Shown here piece by piece: positions 1-6,810 of a stretch of DNA of 7,337 bases. The DNA comes from Verrucomicrobiales bacterium (lineage in GTDB: Bacteria; Verrucomicrobiota; Verrucomicrobiia; Limisphaerales; JAFMIX01), in the NCBI GenBank assembly GCA_017853785.1, contig JAFMIX010000110.1:1-7337 (forward strand), given 5' to 3'. How positions within the stretch are numbered: the first letter of the stretch is position 1; each line of letters opens with the position of its first letter. Made by a program: the position numbers and the translations under genes. Below the pieces are notes generated by a model. It ran no database searches and was not told where the DNA came from. It saw nothing but the letters and a program-made list of their open reading frames with translations.

Positions 1-500
1 CCGATGCGGCGCTGCATGCCCTTGGAAAATTCGCCGACGGCGCGGGTGCGCGTCTGGTTCAGGCCCACCATGTCCAACAACTGCTCCGCGCGGTTGTCGC
101 GCTCATTTTTGGGCAGATGGAACAGGTTGCCGAAGAAGTCCAGCGTCTCGCGCGAGTTCAGGTAGCGGTAGAGATACGATTCCTCCGGCAGATAGCCGAT
201 GCGCGACTTGGTCTGCACGTGGCGCGGTGATTTGCCGAAGACCTCGATGTGTCCCTTCGTGGGATGGAGCAGGCCGAGCAGCAGCTTGATGGTCGTGGAC
301 TTGCCCGAGCCGTTCGGCCCGAGCAAGCCGAAGATCTCGCCGCGGCGCACGTCGAAATCCACATTGTCCACGGCGCGTGCCTTGGGGCGGTTCCAGAAAT
401 CCTTGAACACCTTCGTCAGCCCGCGCACGGAGATGACGACTTCGCCGCTGGATTGCGGAGTGGCGATTGTGGAGTGCGGAGTTGGTTCAACGGCGGGCAT
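1..500 (-). CDS. ABC transporter ATP-binding protein, N-terminal part (cut by left window edge)
   Basis: The frame runs from an ATG at 500 without a stop to the left edge, giving 166 full residues. Residues 1-20 are a low-complexity Pro/Thr/Ser extension. The nucleotide-binding domain then begins VVISVRGLTKVFKDFW (21-36), with Walker A GPNGSGKST at 61-69. The Q-loop region GYLPEESYLYRYL (102-114) has Glu where classical domains have Gln, as is common in ABC-2-type exporters. The signature region FSKGMQRR lies at 158-165. Walker B, the D-loop and the H-loop lie beyond the edge. This is the motor subunit of an ABC exporter, probably of the ABC-2 class; the substrate is unknown. Upstream in this frame a TGA at 512-510 leaves only a TTG (509) or this ATG as start. 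The gene sits 5 bases after the zinc-ribbon gene. Its permease may be encoded just past the left edge, or be the one at the right edge. Confidence 0.93.
   Translation of the reverse strand, partial: MPAVEPTPHSTIATPQSSGEVVISVRGLTKVFKDFWNRPKARAVDNVDFDVRRGEIFGLLGPNGSGKSTTIKLLLGLLHPTKGHIEVFGKSPRHVQTKSRIGYLPEESYLYRYLNSRETLDFFGNLFHLPKNERDNRAEQLLDMVGLNQTRTRAVGEFSKGMQRRI
451..485. repeat. Imperfect 7-base tandem repeat, five units, inside the ABC ATPase start region
   Basis: On the plus strand the units are GATTGCG, GAGTGGC, GATTGTG, GAGTGCG and GAGTTGG, with consensus GA(T/G)TGCG. T and G largely alternate at the third base, so 451-464 and 465-478 also pair as two 14-base units differing at three positions. 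The repeat encodes about residues 6-17 of the ABC ATPase, the part that precedes the conserved domain. A 7-base unit shifts the reading frame with each copy, so copy-number change would disrupt the gene unless three units change together. Chance similarity cannot be excluded for so short an array. Confidence 0.55.
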
Positions 501-505
501 AAAAA

Positions 506-871
506 TCAATCACGGGAGCGATATTCGCGGCCGGAGGAATAATAGAACGCAGCGCCAAGCAAAAAGATCAGGCCGATCAAAATCGAGCCGCCGCCCTTGC
601 CGCCCTTGGCGGAAGTGATCACGCCGCCGGCGGTGATGCAGCCTCCGAGCAAAGCCACCCACAGCGCCATCTTGAAATACGTGTTCGCCGCCTTTTCAAA
701 GGATTTCTTGCCCCGCTGAATCGCTTCGTTCACCGCCGCAGCTTCCGCCTCGCATCTGCCGATGCAGGCCATCCCGTTGCCGACATCCTTGGCACATTCA
801 ACGCAAAGGCCCTTGTTGCAGTTCTTGCAGATGGCAACCGCGTCAACTGCGGGATGGTAGAAACACTTCAT
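506..871 (-). CDS. Small B-box-like zinc-ribbon membrane protein
   Basis: 121 residues from the ATG at 871. A TTG six bases earlier would add two residues, but the ATG gives the natural opening MKCFYHP. The N-terminal 40 residues hold eight likely zinc ligands: Cys3, His6, Cys15, Cys18, Cys23, Cys26, Cys36 and Cys40. The spacing (CxxH, CxxC, CxxC, CxxxC) resembles the bacterial B-box zinc-finger family and would bind two Zn ions. A charged helix follows (41-65), then two hydrophobic segments (about 68-88 and 96-112) joined by a Gly/Lys-rich turn, and a short Arg-rich end. The zinc ribbon and both termini are probably cytosolic. The ATPase stop lies 6 bases upstream in the same frame; the ABC ATPase starts 5 bases downstream. 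Function is unknown: it could be an adaptor linking membrane proteins or a metal sensor. The call is from ligand spacing and topology. Confidence 0.82.
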   Translation of the reverse strand: MKCFYHPAVDAVAICKNCNKGLCVECAKDVGNGMACIGRCEAEAAAVNEAIQRGKKSFEKAANTYFKMALWVALLGGCITAGGVITSAKGGKGGGSILIGLIFLLGAAFYYSSGREYRSRD

Positions 872-877
872 AGGCAA

Positions 878-2869
878 TCACGCCAGCTTCGGCGTCAGCC
901 GGGGAGCGGACGCGCTGCCGGACTTGGGCGCGACGGGTTCGGGATGGAAATGCTCCAGCTCCTCGCCTTTGCGCACCAGCCGCGCGCTGTTGAAGATCAC
1001 GATGAGTGAGCCGGCGTTGTGCAGGATCGCCGCCACGATCGGGCCGACGTAGCCCAGCGCCGCGAGCGACAGCCCGGCGACGATGAAGAACACGCCGAAC
1101 AGGAAGTTCTGGTTGATGACTGCCCGCGTGCTGCGCGAAAGCTTCACCAGGAACGGCAGCCGGCGCAGGTCGTTGTTCATGAGCGCAATCGTCGCGCTGT
1201 GGATGGCCACCTCGCTGCCCGCCGCGCCCATCGCGATGCCGATGTCGCCGGCCGCGAGCGCGGGGGCGTCGTTCACGCCGTCGCCGATGACGGCGACCTT
1301 GTAGCCCTTCGCCTTGATGGCGCGGACAAATTCCACCTTGTTCTGCGGCAGACAATCGCCCTGCGCCTCTTCGCAGCCGATTTCGGCGGCGACGCGCGTG
1401 GCGACCACCTGGCGGTCGCCGCTGACCATCGCGATGCGCCGCACGCCAGCTTCCTTCAACTCGGTGAGCGCTTCCCGCGCCTCGGTGCGCGTCTGGTCCT
1501 GCAAGCCCACCCAGCCGACGCATTTCCCGTGTTGCGCGACGAAAATCAAGCTCCAGCCTTCCGTCTCCTTCAGGTCCACGGATTTCTCGAAGCCCGCGTC
1601 AATGCCGTTATCCTTGAGCCATTGCGCGCGGCCCACGAGCACGCTCGCGCCGCCGATCTGTGCCTTTACGCCGCGCCCGGCGGTTTCGGTGAAATCCTTG
1701 GGCTCGGTCAAGGGAACTCCCGCTTCGCCCGCGAGCGCGGCGAGCGCCTTGGCGGTGGGATGGTTGGAATATTTTTCCGCGCTGGCGGCGAGCAGCAACA
1801 GCTCGGCAGGTTTGGTTTCGCCGATGGGCGCGAGGCGGCTCACGGCGAGCTGGCCGGTGGTGAGCGTGCCGGTCTTGTCGAAGATGAAGGCGTTGATTTT
1901 GGCGGCGGCCTCGATGTCGGCGACGTTCTTGATGAGGATGCCAAGGCGCGCGGCGGCGGAGAGCGCGGCGACCATCGCGGTGGGCGTGGCGAGAATGAAC
2001 GCGCACGGGCACGACACGACGAGCACGGCGATGACGCGGGTCAGGTCGTGCGTGAACGCCCACACCAGCGCGCCGATCACCAGCACGAGCGGCGTGTAGA
2101 AGCTCATGTATTGGTCCACGATCTTCATGATGGGCAGCTTGGTCTTTTCCGCGGCGAGAATGAGTTCGCGGACGCGGCCGAGCGTGGTATCCGTGCCGGC
2201 GCGGCTGACTTTGATCTCCAAAACGCCCGTTAAATTCTGCGTGCCGGCAAAAACTTCATCGCCGGTCTTCTTGTCGGCGGGCAACGATTCGCCGGTGATG
2301 GTGGCCTCGTTGAACGAGCCCTGGCCGCTGACGATGAGGCCGTCCGCCGCGACGTTGTCGCCGGGGCGGATGCGGATAAGGTCGCCGACGGCGAGCTGGC
2401 TGGCGGCGATTTCCTCCTCGCTGCCGTCCTTGCGGATGCGGCGGGCCTTGGTGGGCGTGAGTTTGATGAGGGATTCGATGCTGGCGCGCGCCCCCTCGGC
2501 GGTCTGGGTTTCGATGAGTTCGCCGGTGAGCATGAAGAAGGCGACGATGCCGGCGGTCTTGTAATCGCCGGAGGCGAACGCGGCGAGGACGGCGATGGCG
2601 ACGAGCTCATTGATGCTCATACGGCCGCGTTTGAGGTCCTTGACGGCGGTGATGACGATGGGCGTGCCGAGGATGAGCGCGCCGAAGAACGCGCTGAAGC
2701 TGGCGACCGTGCCGCCGGCCTCGAAGAGCCAGTCCACGGCGAAGGCGTTGAGGACGAGCACGAGGCCGAGCAGCAGCCAGCGGAGGCTGACGTTGGAATG
2801 CTCGTGGTCGTGGCCGCAACCGCACTCCGGTCCCTGCTCATGCTGGCTCATTAGAGACGTGACTTGCAT
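878..2869 (-). CDS. Heavy-metal-transporting P1B-type ATPase without HMA domain
   Basis: ATP-driven pump moving a transition or heavy-metal cation across the inner membrane, most likely outward. All P-type landmarks are present: TGES (192-195, actuator), metal-site CPC in SCPCAFILATP (CPC at 287-289), phosphorylated Asp in DKTGTLT (331-337), the P1B histidine SNHP (368-371), MVSGD (481-485) and GDGVNDAPALA (529-539). About eight membrane segments fit P1B topology (roughly 30-50, 54-77, 86-100, 104-118, 254-272, 277-299, 586-605, 608-627). No GMTCxxC heavy-metal-associated domain exists; instead there is a short Cys/His tail, ECGCGHDHEH (15-24). The last segment carries HNAGS (617-621), neither the Met-Ser-Ser type of copper pumps nor the Asp type of ZntA, so the metal is unclear; Zn, Co, Cd and Ni are candidates. 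ATG 2869 is used; the ATG at 2851 (Met 7) would also keep the Cys/His tail. Neither has a clear ribosome site. Confidence 0.95.
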   Translation of the reverse strand: MQVTSLMSQHEQGPECGCGHDHEHSNVSLRWLLLGLVLVLNAFAVDWLFEAGGTVASFSAFFGALILGTPIVITAVKDLKRGRMSINELVAIAVLAAFASGDYKTAGIVAFFMLTGELIETQTAEGARASIESLIKLTPTKARRIRKDGSEEEIAASQLAVGDLIRIRPGDNVAADGLIVSGQGSFNEATITGESLPADKKTGDEVFAGTQNLTGVLEIKVSRAGTDTTLGRVRELILAAEKTKLPIMKIVDQYMSFYTPLVLVIGALVWAFTHDLTRVIAVLVVSCPCAFILATPTAMVAALSAAARLGILIKNVADIEAAAKINAFIFDKTGTLTTGQLAVSRLAPIGETKPAELLLLAASAEKYSNHPTAKALAALAGEAGVPLTEPKDFTETAGRGVKAQIGGASVLVGRAQWLKDNGIDAGFEKSVDLKETEGWSLIFVAQHGKCVGWVGLQDQTRTEAREALTELKEAGVRRIAMVSGDRQVVATRVAAEIGCEEAQGDCLPQNKVEFVRAIKAKGYKVAVIGDGVNDAPALAAGDIGIAMGAAGSEVAIHSATIALMNNDLRRLPFLVKLSRSTRAVINQNFLFGVFFIVAGLSLAALGYVGPIVAAILHNAGSLIVIFNSARLVRKGEELEHFHPEPVAPKSGSASAPRLTPKLA

Positions 2870-2878
2870 ATAATTGAC

Positions 2879-3988
2879 TTACGGATTGGCGGTGGTCTTG
2901 GCCTTCTGCGGCTCGCGGCTCAATTGCAGGCGCAGTTCGCTGGGGTTGCCGTCGGCGCGTTCGGGCAGGAAAAATTTGTCGGATTTGCCGGCGAGGATGC
3001 GCGCCCACGTCTCGGTGAGCAGCCGCTGGCGGAAGAGTTCGGGGTTCACCTGATACTGCGGCAACTGGCTGGTGAAGGCGCTGGCCTCGGCAGACACGGA
3101 TTGCACGGCGCTGACGCGCTGCGCCTGGGCGGCGTTGACCAGGGAGTTGGCCTCGGCCTGCGCGGCGAGGACGTTGGTGGCGGCGTAACCTTGGGCGGCA
3201 AGGACGGCTTTGCTGCGGTCCTGTTCGGCGGCGAGGACGGCCTCGAAATCGGTCTTCACGAAGCGCGGCGGGATGACCCGCACGTCGCTGGGCTCGAGGG
3301 TGATGCCGAGCTTGAGGGTGTCGATCTGCTCGTTGACGCGGGCGAGGACGCGTTCCTTGAAGCCGGCGTTGTTCAGCAGCGCGGAGTCCACGGTGGTGCG
3401 GGCGGCGGCGTAATTGAGGGCGTTGTTCAGGAGGTTCTGGACGATGTTGGAGGCGCTGGTGAAGTTGAATTGATACGTGAGCGGGTCGGTAATGCGGTAG
3501 CGCAACGTGGCGCGGGCGTGGAGGACGTTGCCGTCGCCGGTGATGGTGTAGCCGTCAATGGCGGGGTTGAGCGAGGGGCCAGGGGGTGGTTCGGTGCCGG
3601 CGGCTTCGGCGGCGGCGGTGGTGGCATACCAGCCGACGCTGGAGGTGACGCTCTGGATCTGGCCGATCTGAATCGGGACGACTTCATCAATGGGATACGG
3701 GAACGCCCAGTGCAGGCCCGGCCCGAGGAGCTGTTCCGCGCCGGTGCCGAGCGGCTTGCCGAAGCGCAGGATGACGGCCTTTTCCTGCGGCCCGACGGTT
3801 TTCATGCCGGAGAAAATGAAGACGACGAACAGGATGCCCATGACGACCTTGACGATGAAGAAGCTGCTGCGCAACGCCTCTTCGAGCGCGCGGGAGCCGG
3901 TGTCCACGGGCAAGGCCGGCACAACCTCGTGCGTGTGATCGTGACTCTGGTCGTGGTCGTGATGATGATGGTGGTGATGCTCGCTCAT
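2879..3988 (-). CDS. hflK: Second HflK-like SPFH protein, with histidine-rich N-terminus
   Basis: 369 residues. The protein starts with a natural polyhistidine tract: His 4-10 in a row, then His 12, 16, 18 and 20 interspersed with Asp/Ser/Thr. One membrane segment lies at about 42-62. The SPFH domain begins TVGPQEKAVILRFGKPLG (64-81), followed by GPGLHWAFPYPIDEVVPIQIG and the HflK-like TITGDGNVLHARATLRYRI (148-166). An Ala/Gln-rich helix (about 250-305) leads to the HflK tail, QLPQYQVNPELFRQRLLTET (308-327). An Ala/Pro/Gly-rich insert (about 121-141) interrupts the SPFH domain. By HflK topology the His tract is cytosolic and could bind Zn, Ni, Co or Cu; this fits the P-type ATPase gene that follows 9 bases downstream in the same frame. 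The HflC gene stops 5 bases upstream. The family is clear. Whether it is a true FtsH modulator or a paralogue dedicated to the ATPase is open. Confidence 0.9.
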   Translation of the reverse strand: MSEHHHHHHHDHDQSHDHTHEVVPALPVDTGSRALEEALRSSFFIVKVVMGILFVVFIFSGMKTVGPQEKAVILRFGKPLGTGAEQLLGPGLHWAFPYPIDEVVPIQIGQIQSVTSSVGWYATTAAAEAAGTEPPPGPSLNPAIDGYTITGDGNVLHARATLRYRITDPLTYQFNFTSASNIVQNLLNNALNYAAARTTVDSALLNNAGFKERVLARVNEQIDTLKLGITLEPSDVRVIPPRFVKTDFEAVLAAEQDRSKAVLAAQGYAATNVLAAQAEANSLVNAAQAQRVSAVQSVSAEASAFTSQLPQYQVNPELFRQRLLTETWARILAGKSDKFFLPERADGNPSELRLQLSREPQKAKTTANP

Positions 3989-3993
3989 CGCAG

Positions 3994-4926
3994 TTATTTG
4001 GGAGACAGCAACGGTTTGGAGCCGCTTGTCGCGCCGGCATCCAGCAGGTCAAACGGCGGCGTGCGCTGGTCGAGGATCAGCGTGGAGCGGTCTTTCAACG
4101 ATTCTTCGAGCGCGTTGATCTTGAGCAGGAACACGGCGAGCTCGGGGTTGTCCTTGAAGACGGCGAGCGCCTTGGCGGCTTCGGCGTCGGCCTGGCCGCG
4201 GATTTCGGTGACTTTGGCCTCGGCCTTGGCGAGGGTCTCGGTGCGTTCGCGGTCGGCGGCGCTGCGGATGTCGCGAGCCTTGGCCTCGCCGTCGGCCTGC
4301 AATTTCTGCACGTAACGCTGGCGTTCCTCCTTCATGCGGTCAAAAACTTTCTGCGTGATGCTCTCCGGCAGGCCGAGGCGTTCGATGCCGAGGAAACGGA
4401 CATCAATGCCGTAGTTTGCCTTCGCTTCGGGCTGGATGGCGAGGAGTATGTCGCGCTCAATGTCGGTGAATTTCAACTGCGTCTCATCGGTGGAGATGAA
4501 GTGCGCGAAGGGGTGTTTGCCGACGACGGCGTTCTTGGCACTGCGGATGAGGCCATCGAGATTCTGGCGGGCCTTGTCCATGGAATCGCCGAAGCGTTCG
4601 CGGAAGAGCGCGGGGTTGTTGATGGTCCAGCCGGAATAGACGCTGACGAGCAGCGGATAGCGGTCTTGCGTGAGGGTTTCTTCAAACTTGCCTTCGAAGT
4701 TCTGGATGCGTTTATCGAACTTCTGGACCTTCTGGATGGGCCAGGGCCATTTGAAGAACAGGCCCGGCTCGGGGTGGTCGGTGTCCGTGTTGAGTGAGCG
4801 CGTGGGTTTGCCGAAGGTGGTGACGAGGGCGATCTCATTCTGGCGCACCTGAAAGCTGAACAGCAGCGCGCCGAACACCAGCACGAGCAGGACGCCGATG
4901 GTGAAGATGAGGGAATTACGTTTCAT
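3994..4926 (-). CDS. hflC: HflC-like SPFH protein (FtsH protease modulator subunit)
   Basis: 310 residues, close to the usual HflC size. One membrane segment lies at about 6-25. The SPFH/band-7 domain follows, with RQNEIALVTTFGKP at 28-41 and PGLFFKWPWPIQKVQKFDKR at 54-73. The most diagnostic part is residues 188-252: ESITQKVFDRMKEERQRY, then a highly charged Ala/Glu/Arg helix ending RGQADAEAAKALA. This matches the HflC helical region and its GxGDAEAAK-like motif. In other bacteria HflC pairs with HflK in a large ring or cage anchored in the inner membrane that encloses FtsH and restrains its proteolysis of membrane proteins; most of the protein sits in the periplasm. The start ATG is 3 bases after the stop of the upstream HflK-like gene and in the same frame, so translation is probably coupled. 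The K-then-C order matches the classical hflK-hflC pair. The C-terminus (from about 285) is Pro/Ser-rich and not obviously conserved. Confidence 0.92.
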   Translation of the reverse strand: MKRNSLIFTIGVLLVLVFGALLFSFQVRQNEIALVTTFGKPTRSLNTDTDHPEPGLFFKWPWPIQKVQKFDKRIQNFEGKFEETLTQDRYPLLVSVYSGWTINNPALFRERFGDSMDKARQNLDGLIRSAKNAVVGKHPFAHFISTDETQLKFTDIERDILLAIQPEAKANYGIDVRFLGIERLGLPESITQKVFDRMKEERQRYVQKLQADGEAKARDIRSAADRERTETLAKAEAKVTEIRGQADAEAAKALAVFKDNPELAVFLLKINALEESLKDRSTLILDQRTPPFDLLDAGATSGSKPLLSPK

Positions 4927-4929
4927 AAA

Positions 4930-6804
4930 TCATTTCTTGGGCGGCTCGACGGTGATGTCGAGGAGGTCGGGCCGCAATTTGTCTTCGAGGTTGAGCTGGA
5001 TAACGTCATGCGTGTTGGTCGGCCCGACAATGTATTTGCGCGTGCCAGCGGTGGCGCGGGCGACGGTCTGGAGGTAGAGCCGCTGTGGATAGACCGATGG
5101 CGCGGCATTGTAGGCGGCGATCTGGTGGGCGAAGCGCGCGGCCTGCGCGGTCGCGCCGGTGGTGCGGCGCAGCGCGGCGCCTTCGGCGGCGCGGATTTTT
5201 TCCAGCGACTCGGCGGCAGCGAGCTGGACGGTCTTGTTGGTTTCGCCTTGAGCGCGGAGAATTTTCGCCTGCACTTCCTGCGCGGCGCCGTTCACGGCTT
5301 GGAAATCCTGTGCGACGGTGGTAGGCGGATGAATGCCTTGGAGGCCGACGAAGAGGATTTCCACGCCGAGATTAAGTTCGGCGGCGCGGGCCTGGATGCG
5401 CTGCTGCAAGTCGGCGGCGGCCTGCGCGCGGTCCACGGACATGATGTCCAGAAAATCCACGCCGGCGAGGTGGCGGACGACCTCGCGGTTGGCGAGCTGT
5501 TCGAGCAATTCAGCGGCGCTGGCGTGGCCGTAAGCCCAATCGAGGACGTTCGTGATGCGGTATTGCACGGGGATACCGACGGCGAGGAGGTTGACGGGCA
5601 CGGCCTGCTGGGTGTCGGGCGTGTTCGTGGCGGAGAGGATCTGCTGGTCGCGGCTGGCGACGAGGAGATTGAATTCCTCTTTCGCGTGGCTCGTGGTCCA
5701 GAGGACGGTTTTTTCCCGTTCGCGCGCGGGGTCGGGGACGAAGCCGACGTTGAAGCTTTGGATCTTGCCGGTCTCGAAGCGGTAGAGCTTGTCCACCGGC
5801 CAGGGCAGTTTGAAATGCGGCCCCGGCCCGAGCGTGCTGCGGCCGGCGACGGGTTGGCCGAAGCGTTCAAGCACGGCCTGCTCGCCGGGTTCGAGGAAAA
5901 CGAAGCAGCTTGAAATCGCCAGCGCGGCGAGCAATGCGAGCACAAAACCAGGGAGTTTCTCCGCGAGCATCCGGTAAATCCACGTTTCCGAAACCTTGAA
6001 GCCGAACTGGTAATCCAAGGTGCGCGCCGCTGTGGTGAACAATCCTTCCGGATGCGAGAGCAGCCCGACGAGCCGGCTTTCGTAGAGCGGGCGGACGACC
6101 TTGCCCTTCACGCGCGGGCGGTAGATCTCAAAGATGAGGCCGAGCAGCGTCTCCACCGCCAGCAGGCCGAGCAGTGCGACAAGGCCGCGCGCGATATGGA
6201 AATCCGCCTTGGGGAAACCCGCCTCCACCGCCGCCACGCCCGCCGTCACGAGGAAACAGAGATATGCGCCGAGCAGCAGCCAGCCCGCGCCGGGGCGCAG
6301 CAGCCGGAGGTTTTCCGCCTGGGCGAGGCTGGCGGAGTATTTGCCGAGCAGGAACAGCGCGAGGAAGCACATGCCCGAAAGGCCCATGGCGAAAAGCTGG
6401 TTTTGCAGCGGCGCTTCCGCGAGCTGGGGCAGCGCCCGCCACAACCACCACGCCCCGCCGGCTTGCGCGAGCAGGAGCAGGATGGTGAAGCCCGGAACGA
6501 AAAACCTCTCGAACTGCAACCGGGACTGCTGCGCGGGGAAGGATTCATCGCCGCCCGTGAACAGCGTGGCGCTGCCCTTGGAGCGGGCGAGTTCGTCCAA
6601 TTCAAATTTCTCCAGCCGCTCGCGGTCTTCAAGCCGCATCTGGAACCAGCTCACGCATGCGACCAGCGCCCCAAGCCCGAGGAATACCGCGCTGATCTGC
6701 CCCGCCGCCGAATGGGCGTGCCGCGCCACGGCGAATACCGTCGCACCGACCGCCAGCAGCGTCAGCAGGTTCACCAGCCCGTTTTTTTGAGTGCTTCGTT
6801 CCAT
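4930..6804 (-). CDS. HflK-like SPFH protein with a multi-pass N-terminal membrane domain
   Basis: 624 residues, against roughly 400 for a usual HflK. Hydrophobic segments lie at about 11-29, 35-55, 103-123, 136-155, 173-193, 203-226 and 284-304. The SPFH/band-7 domain follows directly (about 304-500, opening FLEPGEQAVLERFGQP and then GPGPHFKLPWPVDKLYRFE). An Ala/Glu/Gln-rich helical stretch follows (about 500-560), then an HflK-type tail (AAPSVYPQRLYLQTVARA, ending in a NTHDVIQLNLEDKL region). HflK with HflC forms a membrane cage that modulates the protease FtsH. With seven segments and a cytosolic N-terminus, the SPFH domain would face the periplasm, as in HflK; charged loops 56-102 and 227-283 would then be cytosolic. 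The ATG at 6804 lies 6 bases after the permease stop with no clear Shine-Dalgarno. The SPFH/HflK family call is firm. The role of the N-terminal membrane domain is unknown to me. Confidence 0.9.
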   Translation of the reverse strand: MERSTQKNGLVNLLTLLAVGATVFAVARHAHSAAGQISAVFLGLGALVACVSWFQMRLEDRERLEKFELDELARSKGSATLFTGGDESFPAQQSRLQFERFFVPGFTILLLLAQAGGAWWLWRALPQLAEAPLQNQLFAMGLSGMCFLALFLLGKYSASLAQAENLRLLRPGAGWLLLGAYLCFLVTAGVAAVEAGFPKADFHIARGLVALLGLLAVETLLGLIFEIYRPRVKGKVVRPLYESRLVGLLSHPEGLFTTAARTLDYQFGFKVSETWIYRMLAEKLPGFVLALLAALAISSCFVFLEPGEQAVLERFGQPVAGRSTLGPGPHFKLPWPVDKLYRFETGKIQSFNVGFVPDPAREREKTVLWTTSHAKEEFNLLVASRDQQILSATNTPDTQQAVPVNLLAVGIPVQYRITNVLDWAYGHASAAELLEQLANREVVRHLAGVDFLDIMSVDRAQAAADLQQRIQARAAELNLGVEILFVGLQGIHPPTTVAQDFQAVNGAAQEVQAKILRAQGETNKTVQLAAAESLEKIRAAEGAALRRTTGATAQAARFAHQIAAYNAAPSVYPQRLYLQTVARATAGTRKYIVGPTNTHDVIQLNLEDKLRPDLLDITVEPPKK

Positions 6805-6810
6805 TTTGGA

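Noticed and set aside
158..364. 68-codon minus-strand open frame at the left edge
   Set aside because: Out of frame with the ABC ATPase, whose Walker A and signature motifs fix the real frame; Ser/Arg-rich shadow.
506..530. Short inverted match GCGA-TAT-TCGC near 518-528 as a terminator
   Set aside because: Only a four-base stem, no T tract in either direction, and it lies inside the end of the zinc-ribbon gene.
872..877. TTG codon at 877 as start of the zinc-ribbon gene
   Set aside because: The ATG two codons later gives the expected opening with the first Cys at residue 3, and neither codon has a ribosome site.
1019..2233. 404-codon plus-strand open frame
   Set aside because: Antisense to the P-type ATPase, whose catalytic motifs prove the minus strand; Arg/His/Asp-rich shadow composition with no motif.
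3959..3979. Polyhistidine tract as an artificial purification tag
   Set aside because: It is encoded by mixed CAT/CAC codons, followed by further interspersed His/Asp residues, and sits inside a natural operon with no vector sequence.
2864..4315. 483-codon open frame on the plus strand, rich in Gly, Ala and Val
   Set aside because: It lies fully antisense to the clear HflK and HflC genes, has no recognisable domain, and its composition is what the complement of GC-rich coding DNA gives.
5008..5913. 301-codon plus-strand open frame
   Set aside because: Antisense to the SPFH domain of the first HflK-like gene; no independent evidence of coding.
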